Below, one piece after another: positions 53,624 to 64,000 of a stretch of DNA of 64,000 nt. The position numbers and the translations under genes are program-made. This stretch comes from Altica lythri (Eukaryota > Arthropoda > Insecta > Coleoptera > Chrysomelidae), in the NCBI GenBank assembly GCA_964028335.1, contig OZ034804.1, forward strand, positions 39,175,574 through 39,239,573. Reading direction: 5' to 3'. The notes beneath the pieces are model-generated. The model ran no database searches and was not told where the DNA came from. It was given only the letters and a program-made list of their open reading frames with translations. How positions within the stretch are numbered: the first letter of the stretch is position 1; each line of letters starts with the position of its first letter.

Positions 53624-53801
53624 ACTACTTGATTCCATGTGGGGTCTATATATGATCAAAATAAGATCAAAGAAGTAGTATCAAATAATATTTTTTCATA
53701 TGATAGACCTTTGTGTTGTGAATGTTTGGATCTTGTGGCGCAAAAAAAAACAAAAATGAATACCTATCTCTGTTCACTTTTAAAAAAGCGAATTCTTAAC
53801 A
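53624..53801 (+). repeat. Dispersed repeat D, copy 2
   Basis: See copy 1 at 52246. Confidence 0.8.
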
Positions 53802-53951
53802 CATACAGACTAGACACCAAAATATTACATTAAGAAAAGAACACTGATAATAACATAAAATACCTCTAGCGCCTATTAACTTTAAAATTTTGCGTAAGTA
53901 TTATATATGGTGGAAATCAGAAAAAAATATCTTTACGTTTCTGATCTTTTT

Positions 53952-54573
53952 ACCTTCCGAACAGCAACGCTGTTATTACCTTTACCTTACCTTAGAGGAT
54001 GGTATTGTGATCGCGAAAAATTTCGATCTCGGGTTTTTATCGGAAATACGCGTTTTAGGGTTCCCTGAGCCTAAAAAACCCAAAAATAAAAAATGTCTGT
54101 CTGTGAAGCCATTTGCGGCTAAACGGCTAATCGGATCGGAATGAAACTATAAAACCTTACTTATAATCACCATCGGAGGAATCTGATAGAATTTGAGTAA
54201 AATCGGCCGACCGGAAGTGGACGTTTACTCTTATCAAAAAATGGAATTTTTTGAAAATATTGGGTTTTCATATAGTTATTGGCAAAATATTTATACTTTG
54301 TGAAAAGAACATGTAATTTCCGACATTTTTGAAAGAATACATTTTTTTGATATTTGCATTAGTTTTCGAGATATTGACACTTTTATCAAAAACTGGAAAT
54401 ATGTGAAATAAAAATTGTGGATTCGCTCTTTTTGAACAAAAATTGATAGTTATTATAGAAAATACAGACTACTAACTAATTAGTTTTTTCGATATTTTTG
54501 ACATCTCCATACTCTGGCCACTCCAATTTTACCACCCACTACTTGTTATTATACATGCTACTGTTCGGAAGGT
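53952..54573. mobile_element. MITE-like element with 13-bp inverted ends, 622 bp
   Basis: ACCTTCCGAACAG at 53952-53964 and its exact complement at 54561-54573. The interior has words common in insect repeats (gtctgtctgtgaagccattt, ggctaatcggatcggaatg) and no gene. I could not define a target duplication, so the class is open. Confidence 0.5.
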
Positions 54574-55599
54574 CGTGTGGTGCCCACACCAGATTTTTTT
54601 TTATTTATAAAAAATTTACCACATAAACCTATGCAATAGATTGTAAAATCGTGAGTGCATACAACCATATGCTGTTGGGGTCGGGAAAAAGGTCTCTTTT
54701 ATTGGCATCCCACGGGGCCCAGGTAAGGGGTGACGTGAAAGACTTTTTAACCAAATATTTTTATCCTGTTATACCAAAGGAGTATAAATTCTTACATGCG
54801 TATATACACACATACGTGTTTTTTTTAAACATCTTCATTGATCTATTGTCATGCCATGAGGCGGGTCTTTCGAGACCTAAAAGAAGTGGATTAAAGCAGA
54901 AATGTTAGAGATTTTGGAACTTAGTTTAGTGATTTTAAATTGGAGGAGGAATCTGATGACGGATGGACAGGAACGGACTCTGAGAGTGAGATAGAAATCC
55001 AAGGAGTAGTATCTGATTTGCAACAAGTTTTAATATTGTATATTGTATATAAATACTGTTTTAGTCTAGAATATAAGCAACGCTTTTAAGCATTGACGGA
55101 ACACGGATATGAATATCGAAACTGTCGGTTTTTAATCGAAATTAGCCATAAAATAATATTATTCATTACAAATTATTACCTTTATTTCTATTTTTTAAGT
55201 TTGATGCCACATGAAAAAAGTTTCAAAAATAGTGGCATCCAACCTGTTAAGGCAAAATGTTTTTTTATAGGTATTCTTCCTAATTTAATAAGTATCTGTA
55301 ATAAACAATTGCGTTTGTTTCTTAAACCTACGTGTTTTTTGTTACCATTATTATTATGAACTTAGTTTTTTGGTACCATTACAAATTATTGTATTATTTA
55401 TCTACAGTAAAGTTTTAAATTAAGACCAGTGTATAACAGTAGTAACAATAGTAGAAAAATCCTTTGCTTGTTTTAGGTATAAATTATAGAATTATAGAAA
55501 ATTTATTTTATTTTTAATATATGAAAATAATTGAGTCAATAAATTCCAAAGACTACTTTTCTCATTACTTTCGTTCTCCAATAATTTATACTTTGGTGA
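54574..55599. other. No recognised gene; one acidic open segment
   Basis: 54945-55035 reads EEESDDGWTGTDSESEIEIQ on the plus strand, an acidic, Ser-rich stretch that looks protein-like but lacks a start, domain or splice support. The rest is AT-rich with nothing recognised. Confidence 0.35.
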
Positions 55600-55667
55600 T
55601 TGTTCCATTTTCTGCTGTTTTCTGTCTTTTGAATTTTGTTCTTTCCTCTTTTTCTTTTGCTGCAGAT

Positions 55668-58600
55668 TTAATTCCTTTTTTTGTGATTTGTCTCTTTCTG
55701 ATTCTGATTTAATTCTTTTTTCTTGTTGGTTGTATCTTTCTTTTTACGTTTAAGTTCTTTCTTAGAATTTTCATTTGTCGTTAATATTTTTGTTGTTAAA
55801 CTTCCGCTACAGAAACGCATACTTACTATAGTTCTTTCTGGAGCTTTGTCTATTTGTTTGTTGCATTCAAAGAGACATATGTTAGAATACAGTTCTCCAT
55901 TTGATCCACATCTAGGCTGCCATATTTTTGGACACATGCAATATTTTCCATTAAAAATCTGCGTAAAATTGAATACTACATACACAATAACGATCTGATA
56001 ATGTTTTAATCAAAGTAAAATTAAACACACTAATCACTAATCAGTTCATTTAATAATCCATTTGACACATTTCAAAATTGATACCAAATAGATTATTATT
56101 AATTATAGTTAAGGCAAATCATTAATTTCTTAACGCTTTTTTACGAAATTTACCTTAAAAAAAAATTTTAAATATTAATTATTACTTTTATTTCAAATAG
56201 TATTTAAAGTAGGTTTAAAATTAATACATAATTAGATAAGGAGGATCAAAATTATTTACACGAAGATTCAATTTCTGCCAGATATAATTGTTTCTACTTT
56301 TATTTATTAACATTTTTATTTGTCTGATAAATGAACATGTTTAATTTGTGTGTGACATCAATTAAAATCCAAAGTTAGGTCTAACCCACACAGAACAGAC
56401 GTCGGGCAGAGACGCCGTGCGGCCATTAGCTCTTCCGCGTCTCTTCTTTGTACAAGAAGCATACGCCAGTTCCAGTTCCTCACCACGTGTTTTCGTCTTT
56501 ATCCTCAAAAATGCGGGATGATGTTCAACATATTGTTACGAAATATCCGACTAAGGGAAGGACCAGTACATGAAAGACTCTTTCTAGGTTATTCGAGAAT
56601 GTTCTCTCTCTTTCTAGTGTGTACTATTTAAGTTCGATTTATGTTTCGCGTTCATTCTAGAATGTTCTTTTGTTTTATATAAGGGAATGTTTGAACAGTT
56701 AAGAGTTCAAATAATAGTTCATTGTATTGTCAATCAGTTTAAACGTTATCCAGCAGAGTTCTGTGTATCTTTACAATTTTGTCAATAAATTGTGTTAAAG
56801 TCCCCACAAGTGTTTCAATATGTACAATTTTGTTAATAAATATCCTTTTTTATTTGATTTTAATCGTGTTGATTTTTGTAATAGGAGTGCCCAAACCTGC
56901 TTTCTCGTCACTTTTCTGACCCTCTGTGTTCCGCCACGTCCGTAAATGGTCGCTCTTCGCATCTTTCTGTGTGAATTGGACCTAAGCTTTAAATATGTAC
57001 CTCCTACGTTTGACTTTCACAGATTGAAAGCTGGAAAAACTTAACGTTGGGACCAAATATGACTAATATACGACAAATACTGATACCAATACTTTTTGCC
57101 TAAAATACAGTTTGCCCAAAATAAAAACATAAATTATTATTTATTCATAAATATATATACGTAAATAATATACATAAGTATATACATGTTCAAAATTCCT
57201 CGACGTCTTTTGTTTGTAACTTTACGATTGTCAACAAACTTCATGTATCTATAAATATTGTAAACATGTTTGTAAAATTAAATTAAAAGTAATAAAAAAA
57301 TTTAAGTAAATTTAACTACGGATAATGTTCAATTGGGTGGACCAATTCCATCGCGAAGAGGACATATGCTTCACATTTGCGAATGTAGTGATACATCTAT
57401 AACTGATGCGGCTTGTCTCTAATTAAAAGTCCATTGAATTATTACCACAACATCCAAACATAGAGAGAGCAGAAGCTTTAAACGTTCACCACCTGTGCGC
57501 ATCTTGCGCCAAGAATTGCGAAATATTCGATCAGGTTCAAATTATATTTATAGCTAATAATTTAGCTAAAATTTCTGACCAAACAAACATGCGCAAGTAA
57601 ATCATGCGTACTCGTTTTTGCGAGATGCCGCCAAACTCAATTAGTTTGAATGCCAACCCCAGCAATTTATACAAACATTATCCGATGCAAAGTTTCTAAT
57701 TTATGATTCGATTGACGATAACATTATAGCATTTGATGAAGAACTATAATCTTTGTAACACCAGAAAATTAGATTCATCTTTTTAAAAGCAACGCCTGGT
57801 TTGTCGATGACACATTAAAAGCGTCGCCCACAATTTTTTCTAATATGCCTAATGTCGGTGGACCAAAGCAAAGCAGGCCGCTACTGTTATCATCAGAAGT
57901 CACATCAGTGCTTACTTATCGAATATCTATTTGGGCCGACGCTCTCAAGAATCATGAAGAAAAGCTGGACCAGTATACCGTCTGAGTGCCTTAAGAGTAG
58001 CCAGCGCCTTCCGCACAATATCTAAAGAAGCAGTGTGTGTCATTTCCGGAACTCTGCCTCTAAGAGTCCTAGCCGAGGAAAAAAGAAATCTTCACAACCG
58101 AAAGAGGTCAACCACACTAAGCACTGAGCAGCTTCGAATTGAAGAGCGACAGAAGAGTATCTGCCGATGGCAACTCCAGTGGGACACTGCAGCTAAGGGC
58201 AGATGGACACATCGTCTTGTACCAAAGATTGATGTTTGCCTGAATCGAAACCACGGCGAGGTCAACTATTACCTGACGCAAATGTTGTCAGGACATGGCT
58301 GCTTTCGAGAATACCTATATCGCTTCAAACACGATAATTCTCCGGAGTGCCCGTCCTGCCCTGGAGTTATTGAAAATGCACAGCACGTTTTCTTTCAGTG
58401 TTCTCGTTTTAATCCGCAGCGTGAAGAGTTAGAGAAAATTCTCACCAAGAAAATCCAACCAGGGATAATAGTACAAGACATTTTGACAAGTAAAGCTGCC
58501 TGAAACGCTACAAGTACTTTCACTACAGAAGTTCTCACCGAGCTGCGTTCCATCGAGAGAAAGAGATCAGAAGACAGAATCTAGAAGGAAGGTAGGAATC

Positions 58601-59634
58601 AAGTAGGAGTCAATTGGATTGCCGTTTATTCAAGCACTATTTGAGAATAAGACTTAAACCTCTTAGAAAAAAATATTTTTCATTATGGAAGAAGGATGCA
58701 CGCTTGGCCTGGAAGCTTAATAAGAGACTTTGAGATGGCTTTTATCAACGTAGATAGAGAACATTTTAAACTCATCTTCTGACTTACAGCAGACACTAAG
58801 ACAATCTTGTGCCAACTACAAATGGATAAGCGCGTTTGCAGAGTTACAAAGAGAACTCGAGAAAAGAGGAAGTTTGAAGAATTGTTCAAAAATACGATTA
58901 GTATCAAACTAATAATGTTAGTAAATATTTGTGTACTATTGGTCAATACATCAAATTATAAATTGTTGTGGTTTAAATATTGTTAATTGTATTACTGAAT
59001 AAATTTACATATAATATTAATGTTTTTTATTTTGAGCAAATTGTATTTTAGGCAAATCATATGTTAGGCAAAAAGTGTTTTAAGTAAACTATATACTGGT
59101 CAACACAATCATTTGCAGTTAAATCGATAATAAACAGTTTAGACAAAATGTTAATCTCTTAGTTATTAACCTAAACAAGGACGTTAGTGATACTAAATTA
59201 AATTTAGAATAGTTGTAAGTAGGTATATTAATATGTAAATATTTTTATAAAAACCTACTTAATATTTATTTTTCTGTAAAACTGTTTTTTCCTATTAACA
59301 TCAAAACGGCATACTATAAATCTATCGCATTCAAGTGGAAAATAAATAAAATAGAAGTCTGTCGACAAATGCATAATTTGTATATTAAAAAGTGTATTGT
59401 TAAATTAACATAAAAATCATTGGGTGGAATTTTCGACAGTTCAAAAGATACCTTTGCATTTACAAATTTGTTTAAAATTTTATAGTTACATATAGAATAT
59501 GATAAATCCTCATAAGAGCTATCGAATGACTATCAGTAAAAAAATCATTAATTCTACTAAATGAGAAATTAACTCACTTGAAATGATCTTACAATACTTG
59601 TAATCACTAAAATTAGTAACGGTGCGCAATACAT
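55668..59634 (-). CDS. Small secreted Kazal-domain protein, two exons with a 3.6-kb intron
   Basis: Exon 1 is 59634-59578: MYCAPLLILVITSIVRSFQ, a signal peptide, ending at a strong donor CAA|GTGAGT in phase 0. Exon 2 is 55958-55668, after acceptor TTTTACGCAG, also phase 0: IFNGKYCMCPKIWQPRCGSN carries the first three Cys of a Kazal domain, followed by the Tyr-containing core, CLFECNKQ and a last Cys, then a Lys/Asn-rich tail to a stop at 55668. Total about 115 residues. A Lys/Glu/Arg-rich open frame lies beyond the stop and might be a further, shifted part. The domain and exon phase match the exon at 9235-10713, so the two are paralogues. Likely an extracellular serine protease inhibitor. The intron holds an MITE, an LTR-like segment and a LINE remnant. 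Confidence 0.68.
55999..56374. other. Intronic AT-rich stretch
   Basis: Within the Kazal gene intron; nothing recognised. Confidence 0.5.
56375..56985. mobile_element. MITE with inverted ends, apparently carrying an LTR-like insert
   Basis: Ends TTAGGTCTAACCCACACAGAA (left; first 20 bases compared) and complement TTAGGTCCAATTCACACAGA are clear inverted repeats; the terminal TTA/TAA would fit a Harbinger-type target site, though I could not separate duplication from repeat. The interior 56534-56883 starts TGTTACGAA, has a TATATAAGG box (56675) and AATAAA signals and ends GTAATA, which resembles a solo LTR of about 350 bp. Confidence 0.5.
56986..57859. other. Intronic stretch, degraded repeats
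   Basis: No gene. 57340-57720 is less AT-rich and may be eroded LINE 5' sequence, unrecognisable. Confidence 0.4.
57860..58560 (+). pseudogene. R1-type LINE ORF2 C-terminal remnant
   Basis: From 57867, with stops, the plus strand reads SRPLLLSSEVTSVLTYRISI and WADALKNHEEKL, the RT thumb end of R1-clade elements. 58033-58503 then gives an open 156 codons with a tail domain containing the CCHC-type motif CPSCPGVIENAQHVFFQC. The upstream RT and nuclease are missing. It lies in the intron of the Kazal gene, in antisense to it. Confidence 0.8.
58561..59577. other. Intronic AT-rich stretch
   Basis: Includes probable LINE 3' sequence to about 59030 (its end has gttttttattttgagcaaat); otherwise nothing. 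Confidence 0.4.
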
Positions 59635-59835
59635 GATTTGGAAACTGTGAATATGAATTAAAATTTTTATAAAAATAATTATAGAAAATCAAAACTAATT
59701 AGTAATACTAATTTTACGGTATAAAATGTGAATATAAATAATTAAAATATAAACCCACTCATTTAATCCACAATTTCTAAATCATTTAAAGTTTTATCGA
59801 ATTTTATAAATTGGATCATAGTTTATGAAACAAAA

Positions 59836-61610
59836 TAGAATATTGTTTTATTAGGAGTAAAAGTATAACTTTTTGTGGCGAGTCTGAATGTTTGATGGCC
59901 GAACGTTAGTGAGGCCGACAATTTCAGACGAGCCACAAAAAGTGCTTTTGCTCCGAATGAAACATGCTATTTTTTCCGCAAACGGCATCCAGACTATAGA
60001 ACTAATTAATATTTAAACAAAAATTCAAAACGATTGCAACGAAGTTGATAAATTCAGAGAATAATAATTATAAAACTGCGCACTACATTTCCGTGGTTAC
60101 TGGTTTTGTGATTGCCAAGTCAAAAACAAATTTGACAGTTCAATAATATTTTATAATGTCAGAAATATTGTAAGTGATTTAAAGCAACAATTGGACTGCG
60201 CATTTTTGGTAAGTACCTGAGCATCAAAATTTCGTTTGTTGTAGTAAGGTGTACTGAAATTTTCTTTTAGATTATATTATGTCGGATTCAGAACCCAACT
60301 GTACACCGCCCGACGTTGTTGACATTGCTAAGGCAGCTACGAATGATTTAATTCCAACTAAGTCAAGTAGAGTTTATAATCATGCTTACGAAAGATTTCT
60401 CACATGGTGCAATGATAAAAACATTTCAAACTATTCGGAAAATGTGCTACTAGCTTATTTTTTTGAAATGACAACTAAATTAAAAATGAAAAGTTCAACA
60501 ATGTGGTCTCAGTATTCCATGATAAAATCATTACTGAATATTAAACATGGATTAGATATTAGCAAATATATGAAACTACGTGCTTATCTGAAGAAGCAGA
60601 ATGAAGGGTATACCCCCAAAAAGTCAAAGGTATTCACAAAAGACCAGTTTGAAGATTTTTTAAATAATGCACCTGATGAGCATTATCTAGGAATTAAGGT
60701 TAGTTATAATATTCTAACCTGCATAAATACAATCAAGTTTTTAAATACATACTACTTTTAGGTTGTTCTAATAATGGGCGTATCTGGAGCATGTAGATGC
60801 GATGAAATGGTGAACATGACAATAGACGATATAAAAGATTTAGGATCTGTTATTCATATAAAGATTCCTGATAGTAAATCTAAAAACCCACGATCGTTCA
60901 CAATTATTGGAGAAAAATATATAAATCTTTACAGAAAATATACTTCTTTACGTCCAGAAGCTATGGAAAGCTGACGATTTTTTTTTGAAATTTCAAAAGG
61001 GAAAATGTTATCGCATGGTCGTGGGAATTCATACAATTAGTAACGTACCCAAAACAGTAGCAACTAATTTAAAACTACCAAATTCAAAAGATTACACCGG
61101 CCATGCGTTAAGAAGAACTTCAGCTACTTTGCTTGTGGATGGAGGAGCTGATATTACTTGTTTGAAACGGCATGGAGGTTGGAGGTCGAGCACTGTCGCT
61201 GAAGGATACATTAAAGACTCTTTGTCTAATAAAAAACAAACTGCAGAAAAAATCTTGATGTCGAATTCTTCTTCACTGTACCTGCATGCAGCTTCTCATG
61301 AGCGAAATTATGTCGACGTTGATGTAACAGAAGCAACAACAAGTAAGGAGTCACAGGAAATTTTGTCGATGAACTCTTTCAACTCTGCACAAAATTCGCT
61401 TGAATTGGAAGTGAATAAATCAGGTAGTGCATTAAATATGTGCGGTGCAACCTTAAATAACTGTAATTTTACTATTAATAATTATTATCGATAATAAAGT
61501 TTAAAAGTTCAACTAATAATTATTTTCCCTGTTAAAAATTCTACTTTTTTGTACGGCCGTCAGCGTACAAAAAAGTACTTTTTTGTCCGCTCACGGCCGT
61601 ACAAAAAAGT
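59836..61610 (+). mobile_element. Palindrome-bounded tyrosine recombinase element E8 (Crypton-type), coding copy
   Basis: The long palindrome at 59836-59970 has outer arms aatagaatattg / gaaacatgctatt, main arms ggagtaaaagtataactttt / agtgcttttgctcc joined to tgtggcgagtctga / cagacgagccaca, and inner ggccga...ggccga. The short compound palindrome at 61543-61610 has perfect 18-bp arms acttttttgtacggccgt and complement, enclosing acaaaaaagtacttttttgt (61567-61586). The arm word acttttt(t)gt is at both ends. The recombinase gene fills the space between (60279-61494). Known Cryptons lack such termini, so the boundaries are inference from the repeated plan. Confidence 0.68.
60279..61494 (+). CDS. 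Crypton-type tyrosine recombinase, one intron, one frameshift
   Basis: Exon 1 is 60279-60698 and exon 2 starts at 60762; the 63-bp intron has donor AAG|GTTAGT and acceptor CTACTTTTAG, phase 0. The N-terminal core-binding domain is at about 25-140 (YNHAYERFLTWCNDKN, NVLLAYFFEM). Catalytic domain: first Arg in GVSGACRCDEM, then a frame break near 60971 (one extra base, giving a TGA at 60972-60974), then TGHALRRTSATLL (His-x-x-Arg), LKRHGGWRSSTVAEGYI (His and the Tyr nucleophile). The tail ends NNCNFTINNYY, like related animal proteins (ZMYM2/QRICH1/KCTD1-type recombinase domains). About 385 residues, near full length for Crypton recombinases. It should cut and rejoin DNA through the Tyr without synthesis. 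The single shift may make this copy inactive. Confidence 0.85.
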
Positions 61611-63114
61611 GGCGTCTGTGAAATCATACTTCAACATCATGAATTGACGTTAATAATGTCTACTTTTTTTGACGTTTGCGGAAAAACATTTTTATTTTAT
61701 TTGAATAAAATTTACAAATTTATTTTTAAGTATTACTATTACTTAATTCTTTAATTTATTCTTTACATAACATTTTAACTGTCAATTTAATAAGGTGATT
61801 CGTCAAACAGGTTACAAAAATTTCATATAAATTTCATTTTTTGCATAACATAAGAGCACTAAATGAGCACTGAATTTTCATGTACTGTTGATGCTCCTGT
61901 TGACCTCCTAGTTATTCCATTTTAAATGTAGTTAGTGTTAGAAAATAAAAATAAAAAAATTTAGTTATACAATAATTAAATTATTTGTTGCATAAATTAT
62001 GAGCACTATATGAGCACTAAATTTTCATGTTGATGCTCCGGTTGACCTCCTACGTATTCTGTCTTAAAGATATTACTTTGTTAAGGTAGCAGTTAACTAG
62101 TAAAAAATAAAACCATAATTTATAATCAAGAGCACCAAATAAACACTAAATAGTTATTAATTGGAGTCATCCTGATGTAGAATTCTAGACATATACATTG
62201 CTAGCTCCTCCTCCAAACAATTGTCTTCGATCGGTATAAAACCCTTACTGTTCTCCATACTTAATATACTATTAAGTTCAACTACATTTAACTTTTAATT
62301 TAATATTAGGAATAAAAAGACTAACAAAATATTGATGCACGTGAGTTTGTTATTTTTGATTCTAAATGAATAATAATAATAACTTAAATGTTTTAATTTA
62401 ATTATCAAAAATAACACTAGTGGGATAGATATGTATTTATTAGATTGTCTGTTAGCCTGTATCACTTAGCAGATCTATTATCTCTAGACACAAGTGGGAC
62501 AATTGAATAATAATGACAGTGTACATACCATGGCTTATAATAAAGTGGTACTTCGAGTACGAGTGTTTGGTAAGAATAGTTGAGAGTGTAGACAGTGACA
62601 ACTCAAAATCTCTTCTGAATATAATAATATTATGACTATAAGAAAAGTTTGGAATAATTTTAGAAGTTTAAATTTATTTTATAACATAAACTTACTAGTC
62701 AGAATTGCTAATTTCTACCGGTCTAAGAGATGGGTGCAATCTTTTTTTTTGGAGGTATTCTAAATTTTCCAAAAAGTAGATAACTGTCTCTTGTGAAGCA
62801 GTGAGCCAGAATGTCACAGTATCCTATAATAATTCGTAGCTATTTCCTACTTATTTTAGGCAATCTTCCAGCTCTTCTAGCACACACTGTTTAATATAAA
62901 ATCTTCTGTGTACCTGAGCAGTTATCTATGGATCCTCCTGGCTTTATGGAGCGTACTTTTTTGTACCCCTACAGCTGACTCTGGACCGTAGAGTATTGTA
63001 GCTTATTCTTTTTGAAGTAAAACTTCTTTAGCGACACTAGGAGTAAAAAAGTTATTCTAACGGACGTGACGTCATTCTAATAACAGAAACCGGAAACAAA
63101 ACCTAATACTGACA
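61611..63114. other. AT-rich stretch without recognised genes
   Basis: Direct repeats near 61850-62060 (ataacataagagcactaaatg / ttatgagcactatatg; gttgacctcctacgtatt) form a diverged ~120-bp tandem pair. Words at 62950-62968 (gcgtacttttttgtac) and 63040-63060 (ggagtaaaaaagttattc) resemble arms of the E8 palindromes and may be an eroded relative. Confidence 0.45.
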
Positions 63115-63122
63115 CGATTTTG

Positions 63123-63362
63123 CATGGGCGCCGGCAGCAGGGTGCAAGAGGGTGCGATTGCACCCCCCTGCTATGAAAGAAAATACCTGAATTTACCAGA
63201 AAATTATATATTTTTTTAATTTTTTTATTAAATTATTGTTTGAATAAAAACTGAAGGCGTCGCGGTTGTTGTCCAAATCATTCTACATTCTATATATATT
63301 AGATCATAATAGTGTGTAGATGCAGATGCACCTCCCTGAAAATAATCCTGGCTGCGCTCATG
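63123..63362. mobile_element. hAT-type MITE, 240 bp
   Basis: Ends CATGGGCGCCGGCAGCAG and complement CATGAGCGCAGCCAG form a short imperfect inverted repeat. Flanks cgattttg (63115-63122) and cgattctg (63363-63370) are an 8-bp target duplication with one change, the hAT rule. The interior has gcaagagggtgcgattgcac hairpin-forming words and no ORF. Confidence 0.75.
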
Positions 63363-63488
63363 CGATTCTGCCTACTATATTAAATGAAATTAAATCTGTA
63401 ATTGTATGAATTGACAGCTTGTTATCTTGTCAACCAAAATACATTGCGTAAATAATTTAAATTTGTGTATAAAGTGTTTGTATTAAAT

Positions 63489-63940
63489 ATGAATAAACAA
63501 AGTGGATTTATTAATGAAGAAAGTGATGAAAAAATATTGAATGAAAGCAGTGAGTACCTACTCTGTATGCATACATTTTATTTTTGGTGTGTAATTACAC
63601 TATTTATTCCTAATTATTTATACCTATTATTTATACCTAGCTATTTTTGTTTTATAGGTTTAAAGAGCTAAGAGCTAAAAAGAAAAAGAAATTGTGAACG
63701 TCAAAAGGCATATTATAAGCGCCAGAAAGATTTGAAGAAAAATGAAAAAAGACGAGACAGCGACATTTATTATGATTTGATTAAGTAAGTTTATATACAT
63801 ACATACATATTACGATAGTAAAGAAGCATGTTGCACGTTTTTGTTCATAAAATAATAATATTCGACATGTTTTAACACTTGCTTATACTTATTTTAGGTT
63901 TGGTTAGGTAGCCATAAAGGCCATAAAATCACTAGTCAGG
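63489..63940 (+). CDS. Possible 5' part of an unrecognised spliced gene, running off the window
   Basis: The ATG at 63489 opens MNKQSGFINEESDEKILNES and meets a good donor (AGCA|GTGAGT, 63550). A following segment, 63675-63787, is open and strongly basic (RNCERQKAYYKRQKDLKKNE) between a TTTTATAG acceptor (63657) and a GTAAGT donor (63788), and a third acceptor TTTTAG is at 63898. A direct join of the first two segments meets a stop, so my exon choice is not right in detail. No domain recognised. Confidence 0.3.
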
Positions 63941-64000
63941 ATGGCTGATCTTTTACCAGCAATAACAGATCCTTCGTAGGACTGAAGAAAACAAACTTAA

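Noticed and set aside
60279..60761. Recombinase ending at residue 160
   Set aside because: The frame simply reads into a 63-bp intron with good splice sites; homology continues in the next exon.
1..64000. tRNA, rRNA or bacterial-type operons and ribosome binding sites
   Set aside because: None seen by eye; the gene structure is spliced and eukaryotic.

Overview
The window is AT-rich nuclear DNA of an animal, most likely an insect. Evidence: spliced genes with GT-AG introns, and a dense, nested mix of arthropod-type transposable elements (Ty3/gypsy, Penelope-like, Jockey- and R1/I-type LINEs, PIF/Harbinger, an IS630-Tc1-mariner element with ITmDD37E-like motifs, Helitrons, a hAT MITE and a Crypton-type tyrosine recombinase). 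I cannot name the order or species. Only two loci look like host genes: two minus-strand Kazal-domain secreted proteins (exon at 9235-10713; two exons between 55668 and 59634). A third possible host gene starts near 63489 and runs off the window.

Layout. 1-2345: a 392-bp tandem array in which every monomer carries a hammerhead ribozyme fold, a (TA)n tract, then a 347-bp-arm inverted repeat built from Penelope-type terminal sequence with TATA boxes and hammerhead-like motifs. 2433-3075: a palindrome-bounded element. 4363-7640: a complete PIF/Harbinger element whose two genes are antisense and lie in each other's introns. 7651-8760: another palindrome pair. 9235-10713: Kazal/repeat protein exon. 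11380-11751: a cluster of palindromes. 12007-13739: 5'-truncated LINE with a 12-bp target duplication. 15672-16982: decayed Tc1/mariner-type element. 19293-19826: short palindrome-bounded element with a tyrosine recombinase N-terminal remnant. 20343-27980: Helitron ends enclosing a young, intact gypsy element with identical LTRs. 28613-30790: Penelope-like fragment hit twice by Harbinger-type MITEs 19 bp apart. 30785-32175: Jockey-type fragment. 36925-43767: an older gypsy element broken by a palindrome-bounded insertion. 43788-51421: (TA)n tracts, ribozyme repeats and two Penelope-like elements, one with a nearly intact RT plus GIY-YIG ORF. 53952-58600: assorted repeats and an R1-like LINE tail lying inside the 3.6-kb intron of the second Kazal gene. 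59836-61610: the autonomous tyrosine recombinase element. 63123-63362: hAT MITE.

The most interesting system is a family of elements that share one architecture. At one end is a long (about 100-140 bp) palindrome with a GC-rich centre; at the other is a short, near-perfect palindrome. The same ~10-14 bp arm sequence appears at both ends of a given element but differs between elements. The copy at 59836-61610 encodes a Crypton-type tyrosine recombinase (R, HxxR, H and Y residues visible). The copy at 19293-19826 keeps the start of a related recombinase. The copy at about 40790-41527 has demonstrably inserted into a gypsy pol gene. I propose that the palindromes are the recombinase's inverted binding/crossover sites.

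The second system is the recurrent association of hammerhead ribozymes with (TA)n tracts and Penelope-like elements, including a retrozyme-like tandem array. Everything here is read by eye; alignments, folding and searches were not run.
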